Below, in pieces: positions 55,945 through 64,000 of a stretch of 64,000 nucleotides of DNA. The notes under the pieces are model-generated. The model was not told the DNA's origin. It ran no database searches and saw only the letters and a program-made list of their open reading frames with translations. Positions within the stretch are counted from its first letter, which is position 1. Every line of letters starts with the position of its first letter. Both the position numbers and the translations under genes were made by a program. This DNA is from Propionibacterium cyclohexanicum. Its GTDB lineage: Bacteria; Actinomycetota; Actinomycetes; Propionibacteriales; Propionibacteriaceae. The stretch covers positions 186,001 to 250,000 of the forward strand of contig NZ_FOGZ01000001.1 of the NCBI RefSeq assembly GCF_900111365.1, read 5' to 3'.

Positions 55945-56067
55945 ATGGCCGAGACGGTGATCGTCGTCCTCATCCTCGCCGCCGCTGTGGCAGCAGGACT
56001 GCTCGCCTGGTTGGGTGGCCGTGCCGCCCGTCGCGAGGCCAGCGGCCGCTTCCGCGGGCAGCGCTGA
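55945..56067 (+). CDS. Small 40-residue membrane protein
   Basis: This short gene begins two bases after the methyltransferase stop, with GAGG just before its ATG. The product has one membrane helix (about residues 4-25, VIVVLILAAAVAAGLLAWLGG) and an arginine-rich end (RAARREASGRFRGQR). Coupling to the upstream gene and a typical small-membrane-protein composition support it. No family was recognised, and chance is not excluded at this size. Confidence 0.5.
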   Translation: MAETVIVVLILAAAVAAGLLAWLGGRAARREASGRFRGQR

Positions 56068-56209
56068 TTCCCTCAGCCAACGGTCCCGCCGGGTTCGCCG
56101 CACACGGGCCTGGCAGCCAGCAGGGGGGGCTGTGCTCCTAGACTGGGGCAGGTCCGTCCACCGTCCACCAGGATCGGCGTGGACAACGAAAGATGCACGA
56201 GGGGAGCCC

Positions 56210-57304
56210 ATGTCAGGGCCAGACAGTCCGAGCGAGCCGCTTGACGCGGCACAGGTCGAATCCATGGTCGAGGCCGCACTGCGCGCCATCGCCGCCGCCA
56301 CGGATTCCGCACAGCTGAAACAGGTGCGCGCCGAGCACGCCGCCGACCGGTCGCCCCTGGCGCTGGCCAATCGCCAGATCGGTGCCCTGGCACCCCAGTT
56401 GCGCAAGGAAGCCGGCAAGCTCATCGGCACGGCGCGCAGCCGCGTCAATGAGGCGCTCACCGCCAAGGCTGCGCAGCTTGCCCAGGTGGAGCTCGATGCG
56501 AAGCTGCAGGCCGAATCCGTCGATGTCACGCTTCCGGTGCGCGAGCACCCGGTGGGAGCCGTGCACCCCCTCACGGCGCTCATCAACCAGATGTGCGATG
56601 TCTTCGTGGCGATGGGCTGGGAGGTGGCCGAGGGACCCGAACTGGAGGCGGAGTGGCTCAACTTCGATGCCCTCAACTTCACCCCCGAGCATCCGGCGCG
56701 GTTCATGTCGGACACCCTGTTCGTCGATCCGCCCAGCGATCACAAGCTGATGCGCACCCAGACCAGTCCGGTGCAGATGCGCACCCTGTTGTCCCACGAA
56801 CTGCCCGTCTACGTCGTGAGCCCCGGCAAGGTCTTCCGAGCCGACGAGTACGACGCCACTCATCTGCCGGTCTTCCACCAGCTGGAGGGGTTGGCCGTCG
56901 ACAAGGGCATCACGATGGGCCACCTCAAGGCCACGCTCGATCACCTCGCCGTCGCCATGTTCGGTGACATCCGTACCCGACTGCGTCCGCACTATTTCCC
57001 TTTCACCGAACCCAGCGCCGAGATCGACCTGCAGTGCTTCGTCTGCCACGGGGACTCGGTCGGCAATCCCGAGCGCCCCTGCCGTACCTGCAAGTCCGAG
57101 GGCTGGATCGAATGGGGCGGCTGCGGGGTGGTCAACCCGCGGGTGCTAGAGGCAGCTGGGGTCGACACCGAGGTCTACTCGGGATTCGCCTTCGGTATGG
57201 GTGTCGATCGCACCGTGATGTTCCGCAACAACGCGCCGGATCTGCGCGACTTCGTCGAGGGCGACGTGCGATTCAGCCGGTCACTACAGGGAGGAGCACG
57301 ATGA
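56210..57304 (+). CDS. pheS: Phenylalanine--tRNA ligase alpha subunit
   Basis: The 364-residue protein has the N-terminal coiled coil, then class II motifs: motif 1 region HPLTALINQMCDVFVAMGWE, motif 2 in KVFRADEYDATHLPVFHQLEG and motif 3 in FAFGMGVDRTVMFR. A CxxC pair (CFVCHGD, CRTCKSEGWIE) is typical of actinobacterial PheS. The ATG has GGGGAG upstream. TAGACT (56139-56144) is the likely -10, leaving a 60-nt leader without T-box features. It overlaps pheT as ATGA. Confidence 0.95.
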   Translation: MSGPDSPSEPLDAAQVESMVEAALRAIAAATDSAQLKQVRAEHAADRSPLALANRQIGALAPQLRKEAGKLIGTARSRVNEALTAKAAQLAQVELDAKLQAESVDVTLPVREHPVGAVHPLTALINQMCDVFVAMGWEVAEGPELEAEWLNFDALNFTPEHPARFMSDTLFVDPPSDHKLMRTQTSPVQMRTLLSHELPVYVVSPGKVFRADEYDATHLPVFHQLEGLAVDKGITMGHLKATLDHLAVAMFGDIRTRLRPHYFPFTEPSAEIDLQCFVCHGDSVGNPERPCRTCKSEGWIEWGGCGVVNPRVLEAAGVDTEVYSGFAFGMGVDRTVMFRNNAPDLRDFVEGDVRFSRSLQGGAR

Positions 57305-59829
57305 AGGCGCCGATGAGCTGGCTGCGCGAGCTGGTTGAACTGCCCCATGGGGTGACCACCGCCCAGGTGGCCGATGCCTTCACCCGCACCGGCCTGCAGG
57401 TGGAGCACGTCGAGGCCTTCGGCGATCAGGTCCGGGGCCCGGTGGTGGTCGGCCGCGTGATGTCGTTCGTCGAGGAAGCCCAGCGCAACGGCAAGACCAT
57501 CCGCTGGTGTCGCGTCGACTGCGGTGCCGAGCACAATCTGTCCTCCCACAACCCCGACATCACCGGCGCCCGCGGGATCGTCTGTGGTGCCGCCAACTTC
57601 GATGCGGGCGACTACGTCGTCGTGGCCCTGCCGCCGGCCGTGCTGCCCGGCGATTTCGCGATCTCTGCCCGCAAGACCTATGGCCACATCTCCGACGGCA
57701 TGATCTGTGCCGAGGACGAGCTGGGGCTGGGCGCCGACCACGAGGGCATTCTCGTGCTGCCGCCCGGTGAGGCGGCGAGGGCCGGGCTCGGCTCGGACGC
57801 GATGGCGCTGCTCGGGGCCCCCGACGAGGTCCTCGACATCGACGTGACACCCGATATGGGCTACTGCCTGTCGATGCGCGGCCTTGCCCGCGAGGCCGCG
57901 CAGGCATTCGACGTGCCGTACAACGACCTGTACTCCCGCCAGGTGCCCCCGCCATGCCAGGATGCCTACCGGGTGCGTGTGGAATCCGACGACTGCCCGC
58001 TGTTCGTCAACCTGTTGATCCGTGACGTCGACTCGACGGCGCCCACGCCCAGCTGGATGCGTCACCGGCTCGCGGCCAGCGGGATGCGTTCGATCAATCT
58101 GCCGGTGGACATCACCAACTACGTGATGCTCGAGTCGGGCCAGCCCTTGCACGCCTACGACGAGGACAAGCTGCTCGGTCCCATCGTGGTGCGCAAGGCG
58201 GCACCCGGTGAGACACTGACCACCCTCGACGGGGTGCGCCGCGAACTGCGCGCCGAGGATCTCGTCATCGCCGACGATTCCGGCCCGATCGGGCTGGCCG
58301 GCGTCATGGGCGGCGAGACCACCGAGGTGACCGAGGCGACGACGAGCATCGTCATCGAGGCCGCGCACTTCGCACCGGGCACCACCGGGCGCAGCTACCG
58401 ACACCACAAGCTGCCCAGCGAGGCCTCCAAACGCTTCGAGCGCGATGTCGACCCCGGCGTGCCCTGCGCCGCGGCCCGGATGGCGGCACGGCTGCTCGCC
58501 GAGCTGGCCGGTGGGCAGATCGCCGACGGCGCGACTGTCGCCGGAGCGGTGCCCATCGCACCGAGCCAGGTCATCGATGCGAACTTGCCCGCGCGCATCC
58601 TGGGCGCCAGGGTGGACGCATCGCGGGTCGCTGCGGTGCTCACCGCATCCGGCGTCAACGTCACGAAGCGCGGGGACCGCCTGCACCTGGTTCCGCCCAG
58701 CTGGCGCACCGATCTGGTCGACCCCTATGACTATGTCGAGGAGATCGGACGCAAGCTCGGCCTCGACGTCATCGAGCCCCAGCTCCCGCGGGCGCTGCCC
58801 GGCTCGGGACTGAACCGCGAGCAGCGAGCCCGGAGGGCCGTCGTTGAGGCGGTCGCCCAAGCTGGCTTCGTCGAGGTCATCACGCTGCCCTTCGTCGGGG
58901 CCGACGAGATCGAGCGGCTCGGGGTGCCGCAGGACTGTGAGCTGCGCCGCCTGGTGAGATTGGCCAATCCGCTTGCCGACACCCAGCCCTTCTTGCGCAC
59001 AAGCCTGCTGCCGGGACTGTTCGCTGCCGCATCCCGCAACTCCTCCCGTAGCCAAGACGACCTTGCACTGTTTGAGCAGGGTTCGGTGTTCTGGGCCAGG
59101 CAGGCCGGGGCGGCCCCGATGCCGCCGGTCTCGCACCGCCCCGGCGCCGAGCAGATCGCGGCGCTCGACGAGTCGCTGCCGGATCAGCCGCGGATGCTCG
59201 CGGCACTGGTCAGCGGCCAGTGGTTGGCCGCCAGCTGGCGTGGTCCGGCAGTTGCGGCCGACTGGACTCATGCCGTCCTGGTGGCCCAGACGGCTGCCGA
59301 GACGCTGGGGGCCGAGCTGGTGCGCTCGGCGGCTGCCATCGCGCCATGGCATCCAGGTCGCTGCGCGCGGTTGTCGGTTCGCGACGCGCAGGGGGAGCTC
59401 GTACACATCGGCGCCGCGGGGGAACTCCATCCCACGGTCATCGAAGCCTTCGGACTGGCGCCTCGCACCTGCGCCGTCGAGCTCGACCTCGATCTGCTCA
59501 TCGACTCGGCACCGCGTTCCGGCGAGGTCGTCGCCCTCTCGCCCTTCCCGCTGACCAAGGAGGACGTGGCGCTCATCGTCGATGCCGATGTGGCGGCAGG
59601 CGAAGTCGAGCAGACCCTGGTGGCAGGCGGCGGGACACTGCTCGAATCGGTGAGTCTCTTCGATGTGTACACCGGACCGCAGGTCGGCCAGGGCAAGAAA
59701 TCGCTGGCCTACAACCTGCGGATGCGCCACCCAGAACGGACACTGACCGGTGCGGAAGCCACGCAGGTGCGCGATGCCGCGGTCAGCGCCGTCGAGGAGC
59801 GCTTCGGGGCGGTGCTGCGCCAGGCCTAG
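57301..59829 (+). CDS. pheT: Phenylalanine--tRNA ligase beta subunit
   Basis: The 842-residue subunit has the EMAP/OB-like domain (VVGRVMSFVEEAQRNGKTIRWC), B3/B4 editing domain (SINLPVDITNYVMLESGQPLHAYD), the B5 domains, the catalytic-like core and the C-terminal anticodon-binding ferredoxin fold (FPLTKEDVALIVDADV to the end). It starts at an ATG overlapping the pheS stop, so both subunits of the a2b2 enzyme should be made in balance. Confidence 0.95.
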   Translation: MKAPMSWLRELVELPHGVTTAQVADAFTRTGLQVEHVEAFGDQVRGPVVVGRVMSFVEEAQRNGKTIRWCRVDCGAEHNLSSHNPDITGARGIVCGAANFDAGDYVVVALPPAVLPGDFAISARKTYGHISDGMICAEDELGLGADHEGILVLPPGEAARAGLGSDAMALLGAPDEVLDIDVTPDMGYCLSMRGLAREAAQAFDVPYNDLYSRQVPPPCQDAYRVRVESDDCPLFVNLLIRDVDSTAPTPSWMRHRLAASGMRSINLPVDITNYVMLESGQPLHAYDEDKLLGPIVVRKAAPGETLTTLDGVRRELRAEDLVIADDSGPIGLAGVMGGETTEVTEATTSIVIEAAHFAPGTTGRSYRHHKLPSEASKRFERDVDPGVPCAAARMAARLLAELAGGQIADGATVAGAVPIAPSQVIDANLPARILGARVDASRVAAVLTASGVNVTKRGDRLHLVPPSWRTDLVDPYDYVEEIGRKLGLDVIEPQLPRALPGSGLNREQRARRAVVEAVAQAGFVEVITLPFVGADEIERLGVPQDCELRRLVRLANPLADTQPFLRTSLLPGLFAAASRNSSRSQDDLALFEQGSVFWARQAGAAPMPPVSHRPGAEQIAALDESLPDQPRMLAALVSGQWLAASWRGPAVAADWTHAVLVAQTAAETLGAELVRSAAAIAPWHPGRCARLSVRDAQGELVHIGAAGELHPTVIEAFGLAPRTCAVELDLDLLIDSAPRSGEVVALSPFPLTKEDVALIVDADVAAGEVEQTLVAGGGTLLESVSLFDVYTGPQVGQGKKSLAYNLRMRHPERTLTGAEATQVRDAAVSAVEERFGAVLRQA

Positions 59830-59887
59830 GTCACCGTGCCGAGCTGGTAGCGGAGCGGGCTAGTGGTGGCGAAGCCGGCTGCGACCA

Positions 59888-59950
59888 CAATCGGGCGGCA
59901 GAGCCGGGGCACCCTGCATAGTGGTGTGGCGGGCCCTGCGTGCCCGATTG
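59888..59950. terminator. Possible terminator between pheT and the lacI-type gene
   Basis: CAATCGGGC (59888-59896) is repeated in inverted form at 59942-59950, with weaker pairing between. It separates converging genes and has no T-tract. Confidence 0.4.
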
Positions 59951-59964
59951 GGCTTGTCGGAGCC

Positions 59965-61044
59965 CTACTCGACAGAAGTGGCAGGAACCACTGATGCTTG
60001 CGCTCTGGTCGACCCGCGCTCGACGAGCGTCGTCGTGAGCACGGTGCCGACGCACGGGCCCCCGTCGATCATGTCGACGAGCTGGACGACCATACGGCGC
60101 CCGATCTCCTCGAAGGGCTGGCGGATCGTCGTGAGTGGCGGGTCCGTGATCGTTGCGAAGGGTGAGTCGTCGAAACCGATGAGCTGGATGTCGTCAGGAA
60201 CGAGCCACCCGCGCTCGCGGATGACCTTGAGGGCCCCGGCGGCCATGGCATCCGAGCTGGCAAAGATGCCGTCGACCGCAGGCCTCCCGTTCGGGCGGCT
60301 GTACCGGGGATCGTCGAGAAGGCGCTGCGCGGCGTCCTCTCCGCTCGCCGATGAGTAGTCGCCGTGGACGATGAGGCCTCGGTCGTAGTCCTGCCCGACG
60401 ACATCGAGGAATCCGGCGATCCGGTCGCCCGTGCCGGACGGCCCTTTGGGCCCGGCGATCATCGCGATGCGCTGGGCGCCGGCGCTTACGAGGCACTGGG
60501 CGGCCATTCGAGCGCTTTCGAAGTCGTCCACGTGCACATAGCCGACGCCGGCACTCCTGCGCGGCGGCTGCTCGGCGACGACTGTGGGCACCTGTGCTGC
60601 GACGAGCGAGCGGATCAGGCGTGCGGCACCCGCGTGCCAGGAGACCAGCAGGACGCCGTCCGCGTGACCCGCCTGCAGGTAAGCGAGGTTGCGAGCTTCT
60701 TCCTGGGGATTGTCGGTGGTCATGAGGATGAACGACAGCCTTCGACGGCCGAGCTCGTCGGCCACGGAGCGCAACAGTGTCGCGAAGTTCGGGTCTTCGA
60801 ACAGGAGCCGCTGCGGCTCCCCGAGGAGAAATGCGACCGAGTTCGCCCGGCCCATGGCGAGGCCACGCGCGTGGACGTTGGCCACGTAGCCGGTCTCGCG
60901 CACCGCCGCCTGGACACGGCCGGCGGCCTCCGGGCTGACCCAGTGCCCGCCATTGAGGACGCGGGAGACCGTCGCTCGAGAGACTCCGGCCGCCGTTGCC
61001 ACATCGCGGATGGTCGGCCGGTGCCTCTCGGGCTGGGTGCTCAT
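59965..61044 (-). CDS. LacI-family transcriptional regulator
   Basis: The 359-residue protein has an N-terminal helix-turn-helix (TIRDVATAAGVSRATVSRVLNGG), a hinge helix and a periplasmic-binding-protein-like sensor domain (GVLLVSWHAGAARLIRSLVA, GIFASSDAMAAGALKVI, LIGFDDSPFATITDPPLTTI). It is the third gene after GH43 and the MFS transporter on the same strand, four bases after the transporter stop. It is thus a likely local repressor for the same sugar. Confidence 0.92.
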   Translation of the reverse strand: MSTQPERHRPTIRDVATAAGVSRATVSRVLNGGHWVSPEAAGRVQAAVRETGYVANVHARGLAMGRANSVAFLLGEPQRLLFEDPNFATLLRSVADELGRRRLSFILMTTDNPQEEARNLAYLQAGHADGVLLVSWHAGAARLIRSLVAAQVPTVVAEQPPRRSAGVGYVHVDDFESARMAAQCLVSAGAQRIAMIAGPKGPSGTGDRIAGFLDVVGQDYDRGLIVHGDYSSASGEDAAQRLLDDPRYSRPNGRPAVDGIFASSDAMAAGALKVIRERGWLVPDDIQLIGFDDSPFATITDPPLTTIRQPFEEIGRRMVVQLVDMIDGGPCVGTVLTTTLVERGSTRAQASVVPATSVE

Positions 61045-61048
61045 GGTT

Positions 61049-62326
61049 TCAGACTACGGCGACGCTCTCGACTGGCGGGCGCACTCGGTCGGAGCGCATG
61101 AGCAGGGCCCCTCCGCTCACGAGAACGGCGATCGCGATGGCCAGGATCAGATATGCGTGCCGGAAGCCCAACGACGTGTACAGGGCACCCATTCCCAGGG
61201 AGAAGATCGAGACGCCGATCTGCTTGGCTGTGCCGAAGCCGTACATGTAGACGGTCGCTGAGACTTTCTTGTCGAAGACCGAGGTGATGTACTTCATGAC
61301 CGAGATCAGCATGAAGGGCATCTCGAGCGATGCGAGCAGGCGCCAGAACACGAGCATGTACACGTTGGGGATGAAGGCACAGCCCAGGACGCGGACGAAG
61401 AGGATCGTGCCGTAGATGACCAGGCCGCGTTTGGCGCCGATCTTGTTGATGAACCACGGCATGACGATCATGAACAGCGCCTCGAGTAGAATCTGCACGG
61501 AGACCACACGCGAGAACAAGGCCTCGCCCTGGGCGAGGGTCCCCATGCCCTGGTCCACGAAGTGCCCGGAGAAGTAGTTGGCGAACTGTTGGTCGAAGAC
61601 GTCGTACATGGTCGCCGAGCCGATGATCAGTATCGCGAAGCCCCAGAAGCTGCGGTTTCGCCAGGTGTTCGCCGCGAAGTCCTCCTTCGTCACTTCCACG
61701 CTCTCTTGGGCGCTGTGCACCTCAGCGACTCCCTCGGCGCGCTCGACGGCGTCGCGCGGGACGTGGACGAGGCTGATGAGCGCGATCAGCATGCCGCCGC
61801 AGAACGTCATTGCCCAGAAGATCGAAGACTGGCCGGAAGTGAACATGAAGCCGCCGACGAAGGAGGCAGTGGCACCGGCCAGGGAGCCGAACAGGCGTGC
61901 GTGCCCGTACTCGAATCGGTAGGCGCGCGACGAACGCTCGTTGTAGGCCTCTACGATTCCGACGCCGCCGTTGAGGCACAGGCTCAGATAGACGCCGGCG
62001 ACGACGGCTCCGAGCACGGCATTGCTGCGCAGGATGGGCAGAAACACCCAGTTGAACAGCGGCCCCGCGAAGAGAATGCATACGGTGACGAAGTAGAAGA
62101 GCTGCTTGCGCAACCCGAGTCTGTCCTGCAGCGGGCCGAAGACTGGTTGCAGGACGAGCGCCGCGAGGGCAGCGACGGTGTTGAGCAGACCGATGTTCGT
62201 GGCGTTGATGTGGGCCACGTCCTGCAGCCACATGGGCAGGAACGTCGCGGACAGCTGCCAGGTGGCGAAGTAGAAGAAGTACAGCAGCCCGAAGTTCCAG
62301 AAAACCGGTCGCTTCAGAGTGTTCAT
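61049..62326 (-). CDS. MFS transporter, oligosaccharide-type
   Basis: The 425-residue protein has 12 predicted membrane helices and resembles the sugar:proton symporters of the MFS. It shows the family loop after helix 2 (FGPLQDRLGLRKQLF) and an acidic, charged linker in the middle (VEVTKEDFAANTWRN). Its ATG overlaps the GH43 stop as ATGA, so enzyme and transporter are translated together. The substrate is inferred to be a product or substrate of the GH43 enzyme, for example arabinose or arabino-oligosaccharides. Confidence 0.85.
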   Translation of the reverse strand: MNTLKRPVFWNFGLLYFFYFATWQLSATFLPMWLQDVAHINATNIGLLNTVAALAALVLQPVFGPLQDRLGLRKQLFYFVTVCILFAGPLFNWVFLPILRSNAVLGAVVAGVYLSLCLNGGVGIVEAYNERSSRAYRFEYGHARLFGSLAGATASFVGGFMFTSGQSSIFWAMTFCGGMLIALISLVHVPRDAVERAEGVAEVHSAQESVEVTKEDFAANTWRNRSFWGFAILIIGSATMYDVFDQQFANYFSGHFVDQGMGTLAQGEALFSRVVSVQILLEALFMIVMPWFINKIGAKRGLVIYGTILFVRVLGCAFIPNVYMLVFWRLLASLEMPFMLISVMKYITSVFDKKVSATVYMYGFGTAKQIGVSIFSLGMGALYTSLGFRHAYLILAIAIAVLVSGGALLMRSDRVRPPVESVAVV

Positions 62327-63333
62327 CAGATCTCGGCCCCCTTGCCGGTGATGATCTCAGTGCTCGTAGGTGTCCAGCGTGTGTCGGGCGCGGGTCGCCC
62401 GAACTGGGGGGAACCCTGTTCGTCCCAGGTCACGCGCCCGATGCGGGCATGACGGTTGGGGTCGAAGAGCGGGTCGCCCACGATTTCGGTGTAGTTGCGG
62501 GCGTGATAGACGATGAGGTCATCGGCCCCGTTCTCGGACGTTGTGAACGAGTTGTGGCCAGGGCCGTACTGGTGGGCGTCCGGGGCGCTCTTGAAGATGG
62601 GCTGTGCAGACTTGGTCCACGAGTTCGGATCCTCGAGGTCGGCACGCAGATCTGCCCGCAGCAGGCCGACCGCGTACTCGGGGCCAGTGCCGCTGGCGGA
62701 GTAGGTGAGGAAGATTCGGTTGTCGTGGATGAGGACGGCGGGACCCTCGTTGACGGCGAAGCGCACCCTCTCCCAGTCGAGCTCTGGATGGCTCAGCAAG
62801 GACGGCCGGTCGGCCAGGGTCCAGGGGTTCGACATCCGGGCGATGTAGATGTTCGAGTGCCCCTCGATCGCCAGGTCCTGTTGGGCCCAGACGAGGTACT
62901 GGACTCCATCGCGCGTGAAGGTCGTCGCGTCCAGGCTGAACGTGTCGCCGGTGTCTACAAGGCCCCGTTCGATCCATGTGCCTGTCAGCGGGTCATCGTC
63001 CTCGCACTGCAGGCAGTAGATGCGGTGGTTGAACGTGTCGTCGCTGATCTTTGTGTCCGGAGCGGCGGCGAAGTAGACAGTCCACGTGCCTGCGACGCGG
63101 TGCAGCTCGGGGGCCCAGATGAGGTGGCTGAGCGGACCCGAGGAGTGAGCGCGCCAGATGGTCTTCTCCGGCGCCGCTTGAAGAGCGTCGAGACGCGCTG
63201 CTCGTCTCAGTGTGATCCGGTCATATCTGGGATATGACCCTGTGAAGTAGTACTGCACGCCGTCCGCCCGATCGTCCCTGAGGACGAACGGATCGGCGCG
63301 TTGCAGCACGAGTGGATTGATGTAGTCGGTCAC
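62326..63333 (-). CDS. Glycoside hydrolase family 43, arabinofuranosidase-like
   Basis: The 335-residue, single-domain five-bladed propeller begins VTDYINPLVLQRADPFVLRD, where RADPF supplies the catalytic base Asp. Further landmarks are HLIWAPELH, SLDATTF (second Asp), NEGPAVL (acid Glu) and YGPGHNSF. No signal peptide is present, so it acts in the cytoplasm on imported oligosaccharides. The GTG at 63333 fits the family start; the open frame extends upstream to 63471 without similarity. GH43 members cleave arabinose or xylose residues; the subfamily was not determined. Confidence 0.86.
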   Translation of the reverse strand: MTDYINPLVLQRADPFVLRDDRADGVQYYFTGSYPRYDRITLRRAARLDALQAAPEKTIWRAHSSGPLSHLIWAPELHRVAGTWTVYFAAAPDTKISDDTFNHRIYCLQCEDDDPLTGTWIERGLVDTGDTFSLDATTFTRDGVQYLVWAQQDLAIEGHSNIYIARMSNPWTLADRPSLLSHPELDWERVRFAVNEGPAVLIHDNRIFLTYSASGTGPEYAVGLLRADLRADLEDPNSWTKSAQPIFKSAPDAHQYGPGHNSFTTSENGADDLIVYHARNYTEIVGDPLFDPNRHARIGRVTWDEQGSPQFGRPAPDTRWTPTSTEIITGKGAEI

Positions 63334-63421
63334 GATGACCTGAGCCCCCTTGCTCCGCGTGTGAACCCTTGTACCGGAACGAATCGTCGGCAACGATGCC
63401 TCCGAGTCAACCTGAATGCGG

Positions 63422-63477
63422 TTACAGGAAACGTTAGGCGTAATGCGGGGATCTGCGCAACCGTATTTCAACTGAAA
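63422..63477. promoter_or_regulatory. Candidate LacI-type operators upstream of the GH43 operon
   Basis: TTAC-N4-AACGTT-N4-GTAA (63422-63443) is a symmetric dyad centred on CG, typical of LacI-family sites. A second dyad, TTTCA-AC-TGAAA, lies at 63466-63477. On the minus strand TTGACT (63405-63410) could be the -35; the -10 is unclear. The regulator bound is presumed to be the operon's own LacI protein. Confidence 0.45.
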
Positions 63478-63632
63478 CTGTGACCGGTCTCAGTTCGGAC
63501 ACAGCAGCGTCCGCCCAGCGGAGCGCTACGGACAGGGCACGCAGGTTTGCCGGTGACCCTCTGCACGGCCAGGTGACTGAGTCGTGTCGATCAAGTGGGT
63601 CGAGTGGACGGAGGAAGTCTCCTCGCCTGCGC

Positions 63633-64000
63633 TCAACCCACTCGCGTCTCCTCGCAGTACTCCGCTATGCGCCCCAGTGCCTCGCGCAACATCTTCTCCT
63701 CGGGTAGCGCGACGAGCCGGAAGTGGTCGGGATCCGGCCAGTTGAATCCGCGTCCATGACTGATGAGGATCTTCTTGCGTTTGAGCAGACCCAGCGCCCA
63801 GTCCTCGTCGTCAGTGATCGGGAAGCGCTGCGGGTCGAGGCGGGGGAACAGATAGAGCGCGCCGCTGGCCGGTACGCAGCTGACCCCCTCGATCTCGTTG
63901 AGCATGCTCGCGGCCAGCTCGATCTGTTCGTGGAAGCGGCCGCCGGGTGCCACCAGATCGTCGATCGACTGATAGCCGCCCAGACAGGTCTGGATGGCGT
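63633..64000 (-). CDS. Class I aminotransferase, C-terminal part (AlaA-like)
   Basis: Only the last 122 codons or so are in the window; the 5' end continues beyond 64000. Visible are YQSIDDLVAPGGRFHEQ, the small-domain strand ASGALYLFPRLDPQRF and ILISHGRGFNWPDPDHFRLV, which contains the Arg that binds the substrate carboxylate. This pattern matches glutamate-pyruvate aminotransferases (AlaA/AlaT), but the PLP lysine is outside the window. An imperfect hairpin with GTGGGT/ACCCAC ends (about 63595-63642) overlaps the stop and may terminate transcription. Confidence 0.85.
   Translation of the reverse strand, partial: AIQTCLGGYQSIDDLVAPGGRFHEQIELAASMLNEIEGVSCVPASGALYLFPRLDPQRFPITDDEDWALGLLKRKKILISHGRGFNWPDPDHFRLVALPEEKMLREALGRIAEYCEETRVG

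Noticed and set aside
56151-56209. T-box riboswitch before pheS
   Set aside because: The leader is only about 60 nt and has no T-box sequence or specifier stem.
57175-59730. An 851-codon open frame antisense to pheT
   Set aside because: It mirrors pheT codon bias and shows no recognisable domain.

Overview
The window is chromosomal DNA from a high-GC Actinobacterium. It carries a mycothiol biosynthesis gene (mshC), DUF2469, DUF5703, DUF177 and RNase J genes, a Bacillus-type three-gene succinate dehydrogenase, and many leaderless promoters (TAnnnT placed 6-7 bases before ATG/GTG). Gene order and content suggest the Propionibacteriaceae, with Propionibacterium the best guess; this is an inference, since no database comparison was possible. 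Nearly all of the window is core genome: RNA decay, translation, protein export, cell wall, histidine and lysine synthesis, and DNA repair.

Layout. 0-8 kb: end of pnp, dapB, a DUF2993 protein, poxB, a GNAT acetyltransferase, rnj and rpmB. 8-13.2 kb: tatA-like gene, recG, a split-barrel FMN protein, rsmD, coaD and yceD (DUF177). 13.23-18.89 kb: an accessory island between yceD and rpmF, two genes normally adjacent in this group. It is bounded by inverted insertion-sequence ends and a 5-bp direct repeat (GCGAC). It holds a deleted transposase, a frameshifted GT87-like gene, a GT-C-like membrane protein, a truncated yigZ and a decayed IS3 element. 19-31.6 kb: rpmF, rnc, mutM, gtrA-like, smc, ftsY, ffh, amidohydrolase, rpsP, khpA, rimM, trmD (ribosome assembly, signal recognition particle and chromosome condensation). 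31.6-36 kb: esterase-like gene divergent from sdhCAB. 36-41.5 kb: rplS, lepB, rnhB, DUF2469, yraN, comM, dprA. 41.5-48.3 kb: OsmC-like, TrpB2 with a NafY-like partner, uppP, tRNA-Leu(GAG), DUF5703, aldo/keto reductase, mshC. 48.5-53.4 kb: ftsH, hisE-hisG, a membrane protein, a nitrilase-family amidase. 53.5-59.8 kb: infC-rpmI-rplT with a long attenuator-like leader, a SpoU methyltransferase, a 40-residue membrane protein, pheS-pheT. 60-63.5 kb: a probable arabinoside-use operon (GH43, MFS transporter, LacI). The right edge holds the 3' end of an aminotransferase gene.

The most interesting signals are: the passenger-carrying insertion that splits yceD from rpmF; the infC leader, with an intrinsic terminator, a competing antiterminator and an apparent ATC start codon; the density of leaderless promoters; and the overlapping trpB2/NafY-like pair. 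No CRISPR array, rRNA, phage or clearly new defence system was seen.
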